9,434 nt of DNA from DATIYF01 sp035517775 (GCA_035517775.1 DATIYF010000065.1:1-9434); one strand, 5' to 3'; counted from the first letter of the stretch, positions 1 through 5,853 are shown. Program-made: numbers and translations. The notes: a model not told the origin generated them from the sequence alone.

Positions 1-777
1 ACCGTCATGCAGGTCTCAGAAAACTCCAGCAAGGCGGCCGAGTCCTCCCGCCGCGCCGCCGAAACCGCCCGCCAGGGCGGCTCGATCGTCAACGATACTC
101 TGGAGAAAATGCGCGCCATCGCCGATTCCGTCAGCGCCACCGCCAGAAAAGTCGAAGAACTGGGCAAAAGCAGCGACCAGATCGGCCGCATCATCGGCGT
201 GATTGACGACATTGCCGATCAGACCAACCTGCTCGCCCTGAACGCCGCCATCGAGGCCGCCCGCGCCGGCGAGCAAGGCCGGGGCTTCGCCGTGGTGGCC
301 GACGAGGTGCGCAAGCTGGCCGAGCGCACCACTTCGGCCACCAAAGAGATCGCGCAGATGATCCGCACCGTGCAGGAAGAGACCAGGACGGCGGTGGCCG
401 CCATGGAAGAAGGCACCAAACAGGTGGAAGAAGGGGTGAAGACCACCGCCCAGGCCGGCGACTCGCTGAAAGAGATCATTCACACTTCAGAAGAAGTGGG
501 CGAGATGATCACCCACATCGCCACCGCGGCCACGGAGCAATCGTCAGCGACCGAAGAGATCAACAACAACATGGAGCAGATTGCCCGGCTGGTAAAGGAA
601 TCGTCGGAAGGAGCGCAGCAATCGGCCAAGGCCTGCCAGGACCTGAGCGGCCTGGCCCTCGATCTGCAAAAAATGGTCTCCAACTTCCGCCTGGGCAACG
701 AAAACGAAATGGCAAGTCGGCGCTCGTCGCGTGGCGCCTCCCCGGCCCCAAAGGCAATGTCAGCTCGCGCCGGCTGA
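1..777 (+). CDS. Methyl-accepting chemotaxis protein, C-terminal signalling domain (5' partial)
   Basis: The reading frame is open from the first base of the window, so this is the C-terminal part (258 codons) of a longer chemoreceptor. Its sensor domain, membrane helices and HAMP lie outside. The fragment is almost wholly helical heptad sequence, as expected for the cytoplasmic four-helix coiled coil. Fragment residues 73-110 hold the conserved hairpin tip that contacts CheA and CheW (DQTNLLALNAAIEAARAG, then EQGRGFAVVADEVRKLAER at about residues 91-109). Gln/Glu pairs in the flanking helices (for example TEQSSATEEI) are the usual kind of methylation sites for CheR and CheB. The last 30 or so residues are a Ser/Arg/Ala-rich tail ending in SARAG, with no NWETF-type docking pentapeptide. 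Function by family: relays ligand occupancy to the CheA kinase. Whether it is a transmembrane or soluble receptor cannot be judged here. Identification as an MCP is very safe. Confidence 0.96.
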   Translation, partial: TVMQVSENSSKAAESSRRAAETARQGGSIVNDTLEKMRAIADSVSATARKVEELGKSSDQIGRIIGVIDDIADQTNLLALNAAIEAARAGEQGRGFAVVADEVRKLAERTTSATKEIAQMIRTVQEETRTAVAAMEEGTKQVEEGVKTTAQAGDSLKEIIHTSEEVGEMITHIATAATEQSSATEEINNNMEQIARLVKESSEGAQQSAKACQDLSGLALDLQKMVSNFRLGNENEMASRRSSRGASPAPKAMSARAG

Positions 778-832
778 GCGGCGCCCGTCCGCGCGGGTCT
801 TCCTCTGGTAGGCTAAAAGCATCTCACTGGAT

Positions 833-837
833 AGGAG
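833..837 (+). promoter_or_regulatory. Ribosome binding site for the Met/His-rich gene
   Basis: AGGAG lies seven bases before the ATG at 845, a good Shine-Dalgarno match and spacing. It favours this ATG over the ATG at 838, which is in another frame and overlaps the site. It is the clearest Shine-Dalgarno sequence in the window; most other genes here lack one. Confidence 0.7.
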
Positions 838-844
838 ATGCACT

Positions 845-1264
845 ATGAAAGCCACTCTTTTAGCGGTCGTTCTTGTACTGACAAGCATCGGTCTGTGCGC
901 CCAGACCTCAACTCCGAATTCCAGCGCCACGCCCCCGCCGCCCGCGCACCGCATGCATCACGACATGATGGCCATGCACATGCAACAGATGCGCGAGCAG
1001 GTCGCCAAAATGCGCGCCACGCTGGAGGAGATGAAAGCCAATCTGAACAAAATTACCGACCCCGCCCTCAAGCAACAGGCCCAGTACGATGTAGATCTGT
1101 GGGAAGCCATGGTCCATCACATGGAAGCCATGAGCGATATGATGGGCCCGCATGGCATGAGCGGCGGCCACAACATGCACATGGATATGGGAGGCAGTTC
1201 CGGCATGGGCGGCATGCAATCCAATTCGCCGGCCCCGCAACCTCCGGCCCAACCACCAAAATAA
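845..1264 (+). CDS. Small exported Met/His-rich protein, possible metal binder
   Basis: A 139-residue protein. Residues 1-19 form a signal peptide: Lys2, a hydrophobic core LLAVVLVLTSIG, then LCA before Gln20, suiting signal peptidase I. Cys18 is preceded by Leu, which is a poor lipobox. The mature protein has a Pro-rich start (about 25-34), a Met/His cluster (HRMHHDMMAMHMQQM, about 36-50), a short amphipathic helical part, and a second cluster (about 95-125: MVHHMEAMSDMMGPHGM, HNMHMDMGG). It ends in a Pro/Gln tail. In total I count 20 Met and 9 His, far above normal. Such composition is known from periplasmic copper- or silver-handling proteins, where Met thioethers and His bind Cu(I)/Ag(I); that role is inferred here. 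No CopA, CopB, CusA or CueO gene is adjacent. I do not recognise a named family. The start is set by AGGAG at 833-837. Confidence 0.85.
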   Translation: MKATLLAVVLVLTSIGLCAQTSTPNSSATPPPPAHRMHHDMMAMHMQQMREQVAKMRATLEEMKANLNKITDPALKQQAQYDVDLWEAMVHHMEAMSDMMGPHGMSGGHNMHMDMGGSSGMGGMQSNSPAPQPPAQPPK

Positions 1265-1445
1265 CCCGAGACGCAGCAAGCTAAATCTCTACGGAGTTGC
1301 CGGGGTTAACAGTGGCGTCAGGTGGGCCGCTCCGGGTACGCCCGCACCTCCGTGGAAGCCTGGCGCTTAGCGCCTGTGTCGTGTGAGCTACGCTAACCCT
1401 CCCGGAAACAGCTAAACTAGAAACACGTCTTATCGGGAAGCGCCT
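1265..1445. other. Spacer and presumed leader upstream of aconitase
   Basis: No gene is visible in these 181 bases. Two hairpins can be drawn. AGGTGGGC (1320-1327) pairs with GCCC and CACCT (1340-1343 and 1345-1349, one bulged G). GGCGC/GCGCC (1362-1366/1370-1374) has a 3-base loop. Neither has a T-run, so they are not typical terminators. TAAACT at 1413-1418 could be a -10 element for the aconitase gene, but no matching -35 stands at 16-18 bases. GGGAAG at 1435-1440 is a weak ribosome binding site five bases before the ATG at 1446. Confidence 0.35.
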
Positions 1446-4289
1446 ATGAACAGCCTGAACGCCCGCTCCGTCCTGAAAGTCGGAAACAACGAATACCAGA
1501 TCTGCCGCCTCGCCGCCCTCGATCAGCAGGGCATCTCGACCCGCCATCTGCCCTATTGCCTGCGCATTCTGCTCGAGAACCTGCTGCGCACCGAAGACGG
1601 CCGCAACGTAAAGAAGGAAGACATTCTCGCCCTGGCCAAATGGAATCGGCATTCCAGGCCGGAAAAAGAAATCGCCTTCACCCCCAGCCGCGTGCTGATG
1701 CAGGATTTCACCGGCGTGCCCGCCGTCGTGGACCTCGCTGCCATGCGCGACGCCATGCAGCGCCTGGGCGGCGACCCCAGGTTGATCAACCCCTTGCAGC
1801 CCGCCGAGCTGGTGATTGATCACTCCGTGCAGGTAGATGAATTCGGCACCCCGCAAGCCTTCCAGCTCAACGCCGAGCTGGAATTTCTCCGCAACAAAGA
1901 ACGCTACGGCTTTCTGCGCTGGGGCCAGACCGCCTTCCAGAATTTCGCCATCGTCCCTCCCGATACCGGCATCGTTCATCAGGTCAACCTCGAATACCTG
2001 GCGCGCGTGGTTTTCGTCCAGCAATCCGGCGATCAGCAATCCGGCGATCAGCAATCCGGCGATCAGCAATCCGCCGAAAAATCAATCGCCTACCCCGATA
2101 CCCTCGTAGGCACAGACAGTCACTCGACAATGATAAATTCGCTCGGGGTGCTGGGTTGGGGCGTGGGCGGAATCGAGGCCGAGGCCGCGATGCTGGGGCA
2201 GCCGGTCTCGATGCTGATTCCGCTGGTGGTCGGCGTAAAGCTGACCGGACGCCTGCGCGAAGGCGCCACCGCCACCGATCTGGTGCTCACCATCACCGAA
2301 ATGCTGCGCAAGCACGGCGTGGTGGGCAAATTCGTCGAGTATTTCGGCCCCGGCTTGCGGGATTTGCCCCTCGCCGATCGCGCCACCATCGCTAATATGT
2401 CTCCCGAGTACGGGGCCACCTGCGGAATTTTTCCCGTGGATAAGGAAACTCTCCGCTACCTCCGCCTCACCGCACGCAGCGAAGAGCAGATCGCGCTGGT
2501 CGAGGCCTATTGCCGCGAGCAGGGGATGTTCCACGACGAAAACACTCCCGAGGCGGAATACTCGGAGCTGCTGGCCCTCGATCTGGCCACGGTTGAGCCC
2601 AGTCTCGCCGGCCCCAGGCGTCCGCAGGACCGGGTGCCGCTCTCACAGGCGGGCGAGTCGTTCAAGGCCGCCCTGCCTTCGCTCATGAAGCCGAAATCTG
2701 CGGCGAAAGCGGCCGCCCAGGCCCCTCCCGCCAACAACACCGGCCGCTGGGAGCAGGAGGGCGGCAGCCCGACGGCCATCGGCGTGGAAGACCCGAATGT
2801 CCACGAGCACGTGCCGAAAGATGTAAGGAACGCCCTGCGCCATGGCAGCGTGGTCATCGCCGCGATTACTTCGTGCACCAATACTTCCAATCCCTCGGTC
2901 CTCATCGGCGCCGGTCTGCTGGCTAAGAAGGCAGTAGAAAAAGGCCTTTCGGTTCCGCCCTGGGTGAAGACTTCATTGGCTCCCGGCTCGAAGGTTGTCC
3001 GCGATTATCTCGAGAAGGCCCAACTGATGCCCTATCTCGAGAAGCTGAAATTCCATCTCGTCGGCTACGGCTGCACTACCTGCATTGGCAACTCCGGCCC
3101 CCTGCCCACCGAGGTTTCCCAGGCGGTAGATGAAAAAGACCTGGTGGTGGCCTCGGTGCTTTCTGGCAATCGCAACTTCGAGGGGCGCATCAACTCGGAA
3201 GTTCGCGCCAACTACCTGATGTCGCCGCCGCTGGTGGTGGCCTTTGCGCTTGCCGGCCGCATTGACGTTGATCTGCACAAAGACCCGCTGGGCAAAGGCA
3301 AAGACGGCAAGCCGGTGCATCTGGCCGATATCTGGCCCTCGCAGCAGGAGGTGGATGCGGTCATCAAGCAGAGCATTTCGTCAGAAATGTTCCGCCGCAG
3401 TTACGGCGACGTCTATCACGGCGATGACCGCTGGCGCGGCCTGCCCGTTCCCAAGGGCGAAACCTACGCCTGGGACGGCGCTTCCACTTACATCCGTTGC
3501 GCGCCCTATTTTGACGGAATGCCGCTGAAACCCGTGCCGGTGGCCGACATCAGGAATGCCCGCGTTCTGGCCGTGCTCGGCGACAGCGTCACCACCGACC
3601 ACATTTCGCCCGCCGGCTCCATCAAGAAAGACAGCCCGGCCGGAAAATACTTGCAGGAACGCGGTGTCAAACCGGCCGACTTCAACTCTTACGGCTCGCG
3701 CCGGGGCAATCACGAAGTCATGGTGCGGGGCACTTTTGCCAATGTTCGCCTGCGCAACAAAATGGTGCCTAACCTCGAAGGCGGATTCACCAAACACCTG
3801 CCCGATGGCGCCGAAATGAGCATTTTCGACGCCTCGGAAAAATATCTCGCCGAGGGCGTGCCGCTGGTGATTCTCGCCGGGAAAGAATACGGCTCCGGCT
3901 CCTCGCGCGACTGGGCCGCCAAAGGACCGCTGCTTCTGGGTGTGCGCGCCGTGATCGCCGAAAGCTACGAGCGCATTCACCGCTCGAATCTGGTGGGAAT
4001 GGGCATTCTCCCGCTACAGTTCGTCGCGGGAGAGAGCGCCGGCTCGCTCAAGCTGAGCGGCGAGGAAGTCTTCGAGATCGCCGGCATCCGCGATTTGGTC
4101 GAGCATTTTTCTTCGGGCCGGCAGGTGAAGGTTCGCGCCACGGCCAACGGCAAGACGACGGATTTCAACGCGCTCGTCCGGATTGACACTCCGCAGGAGG
4201 CCCAGTACTACGCCAACGGCGGCATTCTGCAATACGTGCTGCGGCAGTTGCTGGCAGGGAAACCAAGCTCGCAGAAGGTGGGAGTGTAA
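1446..4289 (+). CDS. acnA: Aconitate hydratase, AcnA/IRP1 type
   Basis: Complete 947-residue aconitase of the AcnA/IRP1 branch (E. coli AcnA is 891). It interconverts citrate and isocitrate in the cytoplasmic TCA and glyoxylate cycles using a [4Fe-4S] cluster. The three cluster cysteines are present: Cys477 (ITSCTNTSNPSV) and Cys543/Cys546 (GYGCTTCIGNSGP). Other landmarks are GTDSHST with Asp224/His226, GVGGIEAEAAMLGQP, SPEYGATCGIFP, the swivel-domain GDSVTTDHISPAG at 712-724, and YGSGSSRDWAAKG from Tyr815, whose Ser/Arg residues bind the substrate carboxylates. Part of the extra length is a QQSGD tandem repeat (residues 192-211) just before the IAYPDTLVGTDSH segment; part is a longer Ala/Pro-rich stretch around 415-440 in the domain linker. 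All catalytic motifs are intact, so it should be active. It stands alone; no citrate synthase or isocitrate dehydrogenase is adjacent. The ATG start gives the usual N-terminus, with only a weak ribosome binding site. Confidence 0.97.
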   Translation: MNSLNARSVLKVGNNEYQICRLAALDQQGISTRHLPYCLRILLENLLRTEDGRNVKKEDILALAKWNRHSRPEKEIAFTPSRVLMQDFTGVPAVVDLAAMRDAMQRLGGDPRLINPLQPAELVIDHSVQVDEFGTPQAFQLNAELEFLRNKERYGFLRWGQTAFQNFAIVPPDTGIVHQVNLEYLARVVFVQQSGDQQSGDQQSGDQQSAEKSIAYPDTLVGTDSHSTMINSLGVLGWGVGGIEAEAAMLGQPVSMLIPLVVGVKLTGRLREGATATDLVLTITEMLRKHGVVGKFVEYFGPGLRDLPLADRATIANMSPEYGATCGIFPVDKETLRYLRLTARSEEQIALVEAYCREQGMFHDENTPEAEYSELLALDLATVEPSLAGPRRPQDRVPLSQAGESFKAALPSLMKPKSAAKAAAQAPPANNTGRWEQEGGSPTAIGVEDPNVHEHVPKDVRNALRHGSVVIAAITSCTNTSNPSVLIGAGLLAKKAVEKGLSVPPWVKTSLAPGSKVVRDYLEKAQLMPYLEKLKFHLVGYGCTTCIGNSGPLPTEVSQAVDEKDLVVASVLSGNRNFEGRINSEVRANYLMSPPLVVAFALAGRIDVDLHKDPLGKGKDGKPVHLADIWPSQQEVDAVIKQSISSEMFRRSYGDVYHGDDRWRGLPVPKGETYAWDGASTYIRCAPYFDGMPLKPVPVADIRNARVLAVLGDSVTTDHISPAGSIKKDSPAGKYLQERGVKPADFNSYGSRRGNHEVMVRGTFANVRLRNKMVPNLEGGFTKHLPDGAEMSIFDASEKYLAEGVPLVILAGKEYGSGSSRDWAAKGPLLLGVRAVIAESYERIHRSNLVGMGILPLQFVAGESAGSLKLSGEEVFEIAGIRDLVEHFSSGRQVKVRATANGKTTDFNALVRIDTPQEAQYYANGGILQYVLRQLLAGKPSSQKVGV
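2019..2078 (+). repeat. 15-bp in-frame tandem repeat inside acnA
   Basis: CAGCAATCCGGCGAT occurs three times without mismatch (2019-2033, 2034-2048, 2049-2063), followed by a diverged fourth unit (2064-2078, CAGCAATCCGCCGAA). Because 15 is a multiple of three, it encodes QQSGD three times and then QQSAE (residues 192-211) without breaking the frame. In E. coli AcnA the matching place is a short loop of a few residues, so this is a polar loop expansion. Confidence 0.95.
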
Positions 4290-4293
4290 GTCT

Positions 4294-4320
4294 GTGTGGG
4301 CGGGCGCACACGGCCGCCCA
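4294..4320 (+). repeat. GTGTGGG-type palindrome after the acnA stop codon
   Basis: It begins five bases after the aconitase stop with GTGTGGGCGGGCG, the same lead-in seen at the other GTGTGGG elements of this window. TGGGCGG (4297-4303) pairs perfectly with CCGCCCA (4314-4320) over a 10-base loop. An alternative stem, GTGTG (4294-4298) with CACAC (4307-4311), excludes the first. No T-run follows directly. It may act as a transcript end or 3' stabiliser, which is an inference. Confidence 0.5.
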
Positions 4321-4333
4321 GCGACGGATTGTT

Positions 4334-4363
4334 TTGACAGGCCTCGCCCCCCTTTCCTACACT
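4334..4363 (+). promoter_or_regulatory. Sigma70-type promoter, apparently leaderless
   Basis: A perfect -35 (TTGACA, 4334-4339) is followed after 18 bases by TACACT (4358-4363), matching TATAAT at four of six positions. A start site about seven bases downstream would fall on the ATG at 4370. There is no Shine-Dalgarno sequence, so the message would be leaderless. It is the best full promoter seen in the window, yet it drives a gene whose start is frameshifted. Confidence 0.6.
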
Positions 4364-4369
4364 AAACCC

Positions 4370-4614
4370 ATGGAGTCAACCTTCGTCCCGAAACCCAGTC
4401 CCGCCTGAAGGAGCTCTCCGCCCAGACGGGACGCGCCCCCGACGATTTGGTCGAGGACGCCATGGCCTCATACCTGCAAGAACTCTCTCAGACGCGCGAG
4501 ATGCTGGATGGCCGCTACGATGATCTTAAAAGCGGCCGTGTAAAGCCTATTGAGGGCGAAGAGGCTTTTGCTGAAATACGCCGCCGGAGCGAACAGCGTC
4601 GTTCCCGTTCATGA
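4370..4614 (+). pseudogene. Frameshifted antitoxin-like gene (remnant of a type II toxin-antitoxin locus)
   Basis: From 4372 to the TGA at 4612-4614 the frame is open for 80 codons and reads as a compact antitoxin-like protein: GVNLRPETQSRLKELSAQ, then TGRAPDDLVEDAMASYLQEL, then EMLDGRYDDLKSGRVKPIEG, and a basic end. The LRPE-T..RL.ELA..TGR..DDLVEDAM pattern followed by LDSRYDDLKSGRVKPI is familiar from small antitoxins paired with RelE/ParE toxins. This frame has no start codon: a TAA lies at 4363-4365 and the only placed ATG (4370) is one base out of phase and stops at 4408. Adding one base next to the ATG would give M-(G/A)-VNLRPET, the expected N-terminus. ATGA overlaps the stop (4611-4614), as expected for a coupled toxin, but that frame ends after five codons (4628). 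Either a real decayed locus or a one-base sequencing error at 4372-4374. Confidence 0.7.
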
Positions 4615-4687
4615 GTGTCGGGCCTTGAACGGGCACACTCCGAACATCCGTCCATGCTAATCTTGCTCCGCTTCCTCAGTGTCAACA

Positions 4688-4716
4688 CGGAGGGCGGACA
4701 GAACGTCCGCCCTCCG
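4688..4716. repeat. Perfect 12-bp inverted repeat
   Basis: CGGAGGGCGGAC (4688-4699) and GTCCGCCCTCCG (4705-4716) are exact reverse complements separated by AGAAC. A smaller hairpin, GGGGC-CT-GCCCC (4720-4731), follows four bases later. No T-run is present on either side, so it is not a normal intrinsic terminator. Confidence 0.85.
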
Positions 4717-4847
4717 AGTGGGGCCTGCCCCGGGAGCTAAGAGCGCGGATAGGTTGTCAAAGAACTTCGCGGCGCGGCCTGGGCCGTGCCCTTCCCGGTG
4801 GTTCCTGCTTTCAATCGGATAACAGCAGGTCCCTCCACTTCGCACGG

Positions 4848-4866
4848 CAATCGGCGATGCCGATTG
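4848..4866. repeat. 8-bp palindrome with 3-base loop
   Basis: CAATCGGC (4848-4855), GAT, GCCGATTG (4859-4866): arms are exact reverse complements. It shares the three-base spacing of the palindromes at 5110, 5741, 5835, 6608, 9355 and 9379 but not their sequence. Confidence 0.8.
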
Positions 4867-4910
4867 TCGGGCTTCGGTCGGGATGACAGGGTTGCTCCAC
4901 TCCACTGCAG

Positions 4911-4943
4911 ATTCCTCGCCCAAAAAACGGGCTCGGAATGACA
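4911..4943 (-). repeat. TGTCATTCCGAGC-type intergenic repeat, copy 1
   Basis: Read on the minus strand it starts TGTCATTCCGAGC and ends GCGAGGAAT. It folds as ATTCC/GGAAT, a TC/TC internal loop, then GCCC/GGGC with a 7-base loop. Copy 2 at 6840-6864 shares both ends but has a shorter core. From general knowledge, motifs of this style are common between genes in Acidobacteria and some other phyla; the function is unknown. Confidence 0.65.
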
Positions 4944-4966
4944 AGGTGGTTTGACCTTGGGAAACA

Positions 4967-5136
4967 CTCTGGCGGGCGAGGGCGCCCATCCGGTCAACCA
5001 GGTGGGCGGGTCGGAGACCTGCCCCCACACAAGCAGTGCCACCGGGGCGGCTTTGCTCGCACACAGGTATTTAAACTCTGGCGGGCGAGGGCGCCCGCCC
5101 CACACACCCGGACGGGTCGAAGACCCGTCCCCACAC
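4967..5136 (-). repeat. Two-copy direct repeat with internal palindromes
   Basis: An identical 21-base segment occurs at 4967-4987 and 5076-5096 (period 109). Each copy runs on through a divergent middle into a hairpin and ends in CCCCACAC (5023-5030, 5129-5136). Copy A hairpin: 5004-5012 with 5016-5024, nine pairs including one G-T, loop GGA. Copy B hairpin: GGACGGGTC (5110-5118) and GACCCGTCC (5122-5130), nine perfect pairs, loop GAA. Copy B also has GGCGGGCG/CGCCCGCC (5080-5087/5092-5099). On the minus strand each unit starts GTGTGGGG and lies downstream of the nuclease gene in its sense direction, copy B beginning 24 bases after the stop codon. The unit at 9349-9375 is a sequence relative. 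Confidence 0.8.
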
Positions 5137-5160
5137 GGGCGGTGCTTCTACACAACGCCG

Positions 5161-5631
5161 CTAGCCCGGCGGGAAGCGGAGCGCTAATGCGCGCTTGCTC
5201 TTCGCCAGCAGGTGCCAGGCTTCTTTGTAGGCTTCGAACTGGTAGCGGTCCTTCTTCAGCATAGCCATGGGAAACAGCATGACAGCCTGCTTGCGCGGCG
5301 GGCCGAGCAGCAGAGTTGCGGGAATGAGATACCAGGCATCCACCGGAATGACGTAGGCGGCGAAAACGTCAATCTGGTCGAGAGTGTAGTCCTGCTTCTT
5401 GTTGTAATTGGGCTTGAACTGGCAGAGATAGCCTGTGCCGGTGCGGCAGGTGGTGGATTTGACCTGCACGCGCAGAAAATTGCGGCCGTGCTCGACGCCA
5501 ACGTCGTAGGGCGCGCTGTCTCCCAGGGGCTTTGAGACTTTGAAACCCAACTCCATGGCCTTGGCCATGAAGCGCACCTCCACCCACTCGCCCCGTTCCT
5601 TGAAGCTGTTGAAAGGCCTGCCGTGATTCAT
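5161..5631 (-). CDS. PD-(D/E)xK nuclease, I-Ssp6803I-like, free-standing
   Basis: A 156-residue protein from the ATG at 5631; GTG (5643) and TTG (5646) are alternative starts in the same frame. Numbered from the ATG, the nuclease core is visible as GEWVE with Glu15, KPLGD at 34-38, Asp43 in APYDVGV and QVKS with Gln56/Lys58. The Gln replaces the acidic residue of the classical motif, as in I-Ssp6803I, the PD-(D/E)xK homing endonuclease of a cyanobacterial tRNA intron. The later DVFAAYVIPVDAWYLIP and YKEAWHLL segments also match that family (Pfam PDDEXK_5 type). By family it should be a metal-dependent DNA endonuclease, probably multimeric. No group I intron, methyltransferase or tRNA gene is near, so it is free-standing; its target and biological role are unknown. 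All presumed catalytic residues are intact. A terminator-like hairpin lies 31-58 bases upstream of the ATG. Confidence 0.85.
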   Translation of the reverse strand: MNHGRPFNSFKERGEWVEVRFMAKAMELGFKVSKPLGDSAPYDVGVEHGRNFLRVQVKSTTCRTGTGYLCQFKPNYNKKQDYTLDQIDVFAAYVIPVDAWYLIPATLLLGPPRKQAVMLFPMAMLKKDRYQFEAYKEAWHLLAKSKRALALRFPPG

Positions 5632-5661
5632 CGCTAGGGTCACCAATTCCCGTTTTGGGAC

Positions 5662-5689
5662 AAAAAAGGCGCGGCTTTCGGCCGCGCCT
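5662..5689 (-). terminator. Intrinsic terminator or attenuator in the nuclease leader
   Basis: On the minus strand AGGCGCGGC (5689-5681), loop CGAAA, GCCGCGCCT (5675-5667) form nine GC-rich pairs followed by a T-run (TTTTTT, 5667-5662, its first T closing the stem). GGACA (5695-5691) and TGTCC (5662-5658) can extend the pairing. It could end the long 3' tail of the gene stopping at 5900, or act as an attenuator of the nuclease gene, since only 15 bases separate it from the earliest possible start. On the plus strand there is no T-run. Confidence 0.8.
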
Positions 5690-5740
5690 CTGTCCGTCTA
5701 AGTTTGTGGCTTATATTCTTATTCTAGCAATTCAGCGGGG

Positions 5741-5757
5741 GTAAATGGGACATTTAC
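5741..5757. promoter_or_regulatory. AT-rich 7-3-7 palindrome, operator-like
   Basis: GTAAATG (5741-5747), GGA, CATTTAC (5751-5757) are exact reverse complements. Unlike the GC-rich palindromes elsewhere, this one is AT-rich and of a size typical for a dimeric repressor site. It lies about 110-125 bases upstream of the nuclease start and just upstream (minus strand) of the -10-like sequences TAGAAT and TATAAG, for which no good -35 was found. A regulatory role is inferred only. Confidence 0.4.
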
Positions 5758-5834
5758 GCCGGCGATATATTTCCAGTGGAGTTAGTAAGTTAGGCGGAAT
5801 CGTGTAATTCTTGCCTATTGACACAAGAAAGCTT

Positions 5835-5853
5835 GGGCCGCCGACGGCGGCCC
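5835..5853 (-). terminator. 8-bp triloop palindrome downstream of the 238-residue gene
   Basis: GGGCCGCC (5835-5842), GAC, GGCGGCCC (5846-5853) are perfect arms. On the minus strand it comes 46 bases after the stop codon at 5900 and is followed by AAGCTTTCTTGTG, a weak T-rich tail, so it is a plausible terminator for that gene. It also belongs to the set of palindromes with a 3-base loop. Confidence 0.5.

Larger units (their letters stand above)
4615..5160. other. Gene-free, palindrome-rich intergenic region
   Basis: I find no convincing gene on either strand in these 546 bases. The open frames here read as low-complexity Gly/Pro/Arg/Ser translations of the repeats. The region holds a 12-bp hairpin (4688-4716), an 8-bp triloop palindrome (4848-4866), a TGTCATTCCGAGC-type element (4911-4943) and a two-copy direct repeat with internal palindromes (4967-5136). 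Each is listed separately. It lies between a decayed toxin-antitoxin gene and the 3' end of a nuclease gene, so accumulation of repeats and gene debris fits. Confidence 0.7.

Noticed and set aside
767..784. Hairpin GCGCCG/CGGCGC over the chemoreceptor stop codon as a terminator
   Set aside because: Only six pairs with a six-base loop and no T-run; such stems are frequent by chance in sequence this GC-rich.
1281..2069. Minus-strand frame of 262 codons whose start reads as LIAGL repeats, like a membrane segment
   Set aside because: The hydrophobic repeat is just the complement of the 15-bp tandem repeat inside acnA; the rest is antisense to conserved aconitase sequence.
2019..2078. CRISPR-like repeat array
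   Set aside because: The units are contiguous with no spacers and encode an in-frame peptide repeat within aconitase.
4611..4628. Toxin gene starting at the ATGA overlap
   Set aside because: The frame stops after five codons, and the other frames downstream show no RelE/ParE-like sequence before running into repeats.
4657..5105. Overlapping minus-strand frames of 120-135 codons in the repeat region
   Set aside because: They translate palindromes and repeats, have no motif or ribosome binding site, and overlap each other in two frames.
5724..5753. Nine-residue leader peptide (MSHLPPLNC) upstream of the terminator hairpin of the nuclease gene
   Set aside because: No ribosome binding site and no run of codons for one amino acid; a frame this short arises easily by chance.
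5818..5823. Perfect TTGACA on the plus strand as a -35 element
   Set aside because: The expected -10 position (about 5841) falls inside the GC-only palindrome 5835-5853, and no plus-strand gene follows.
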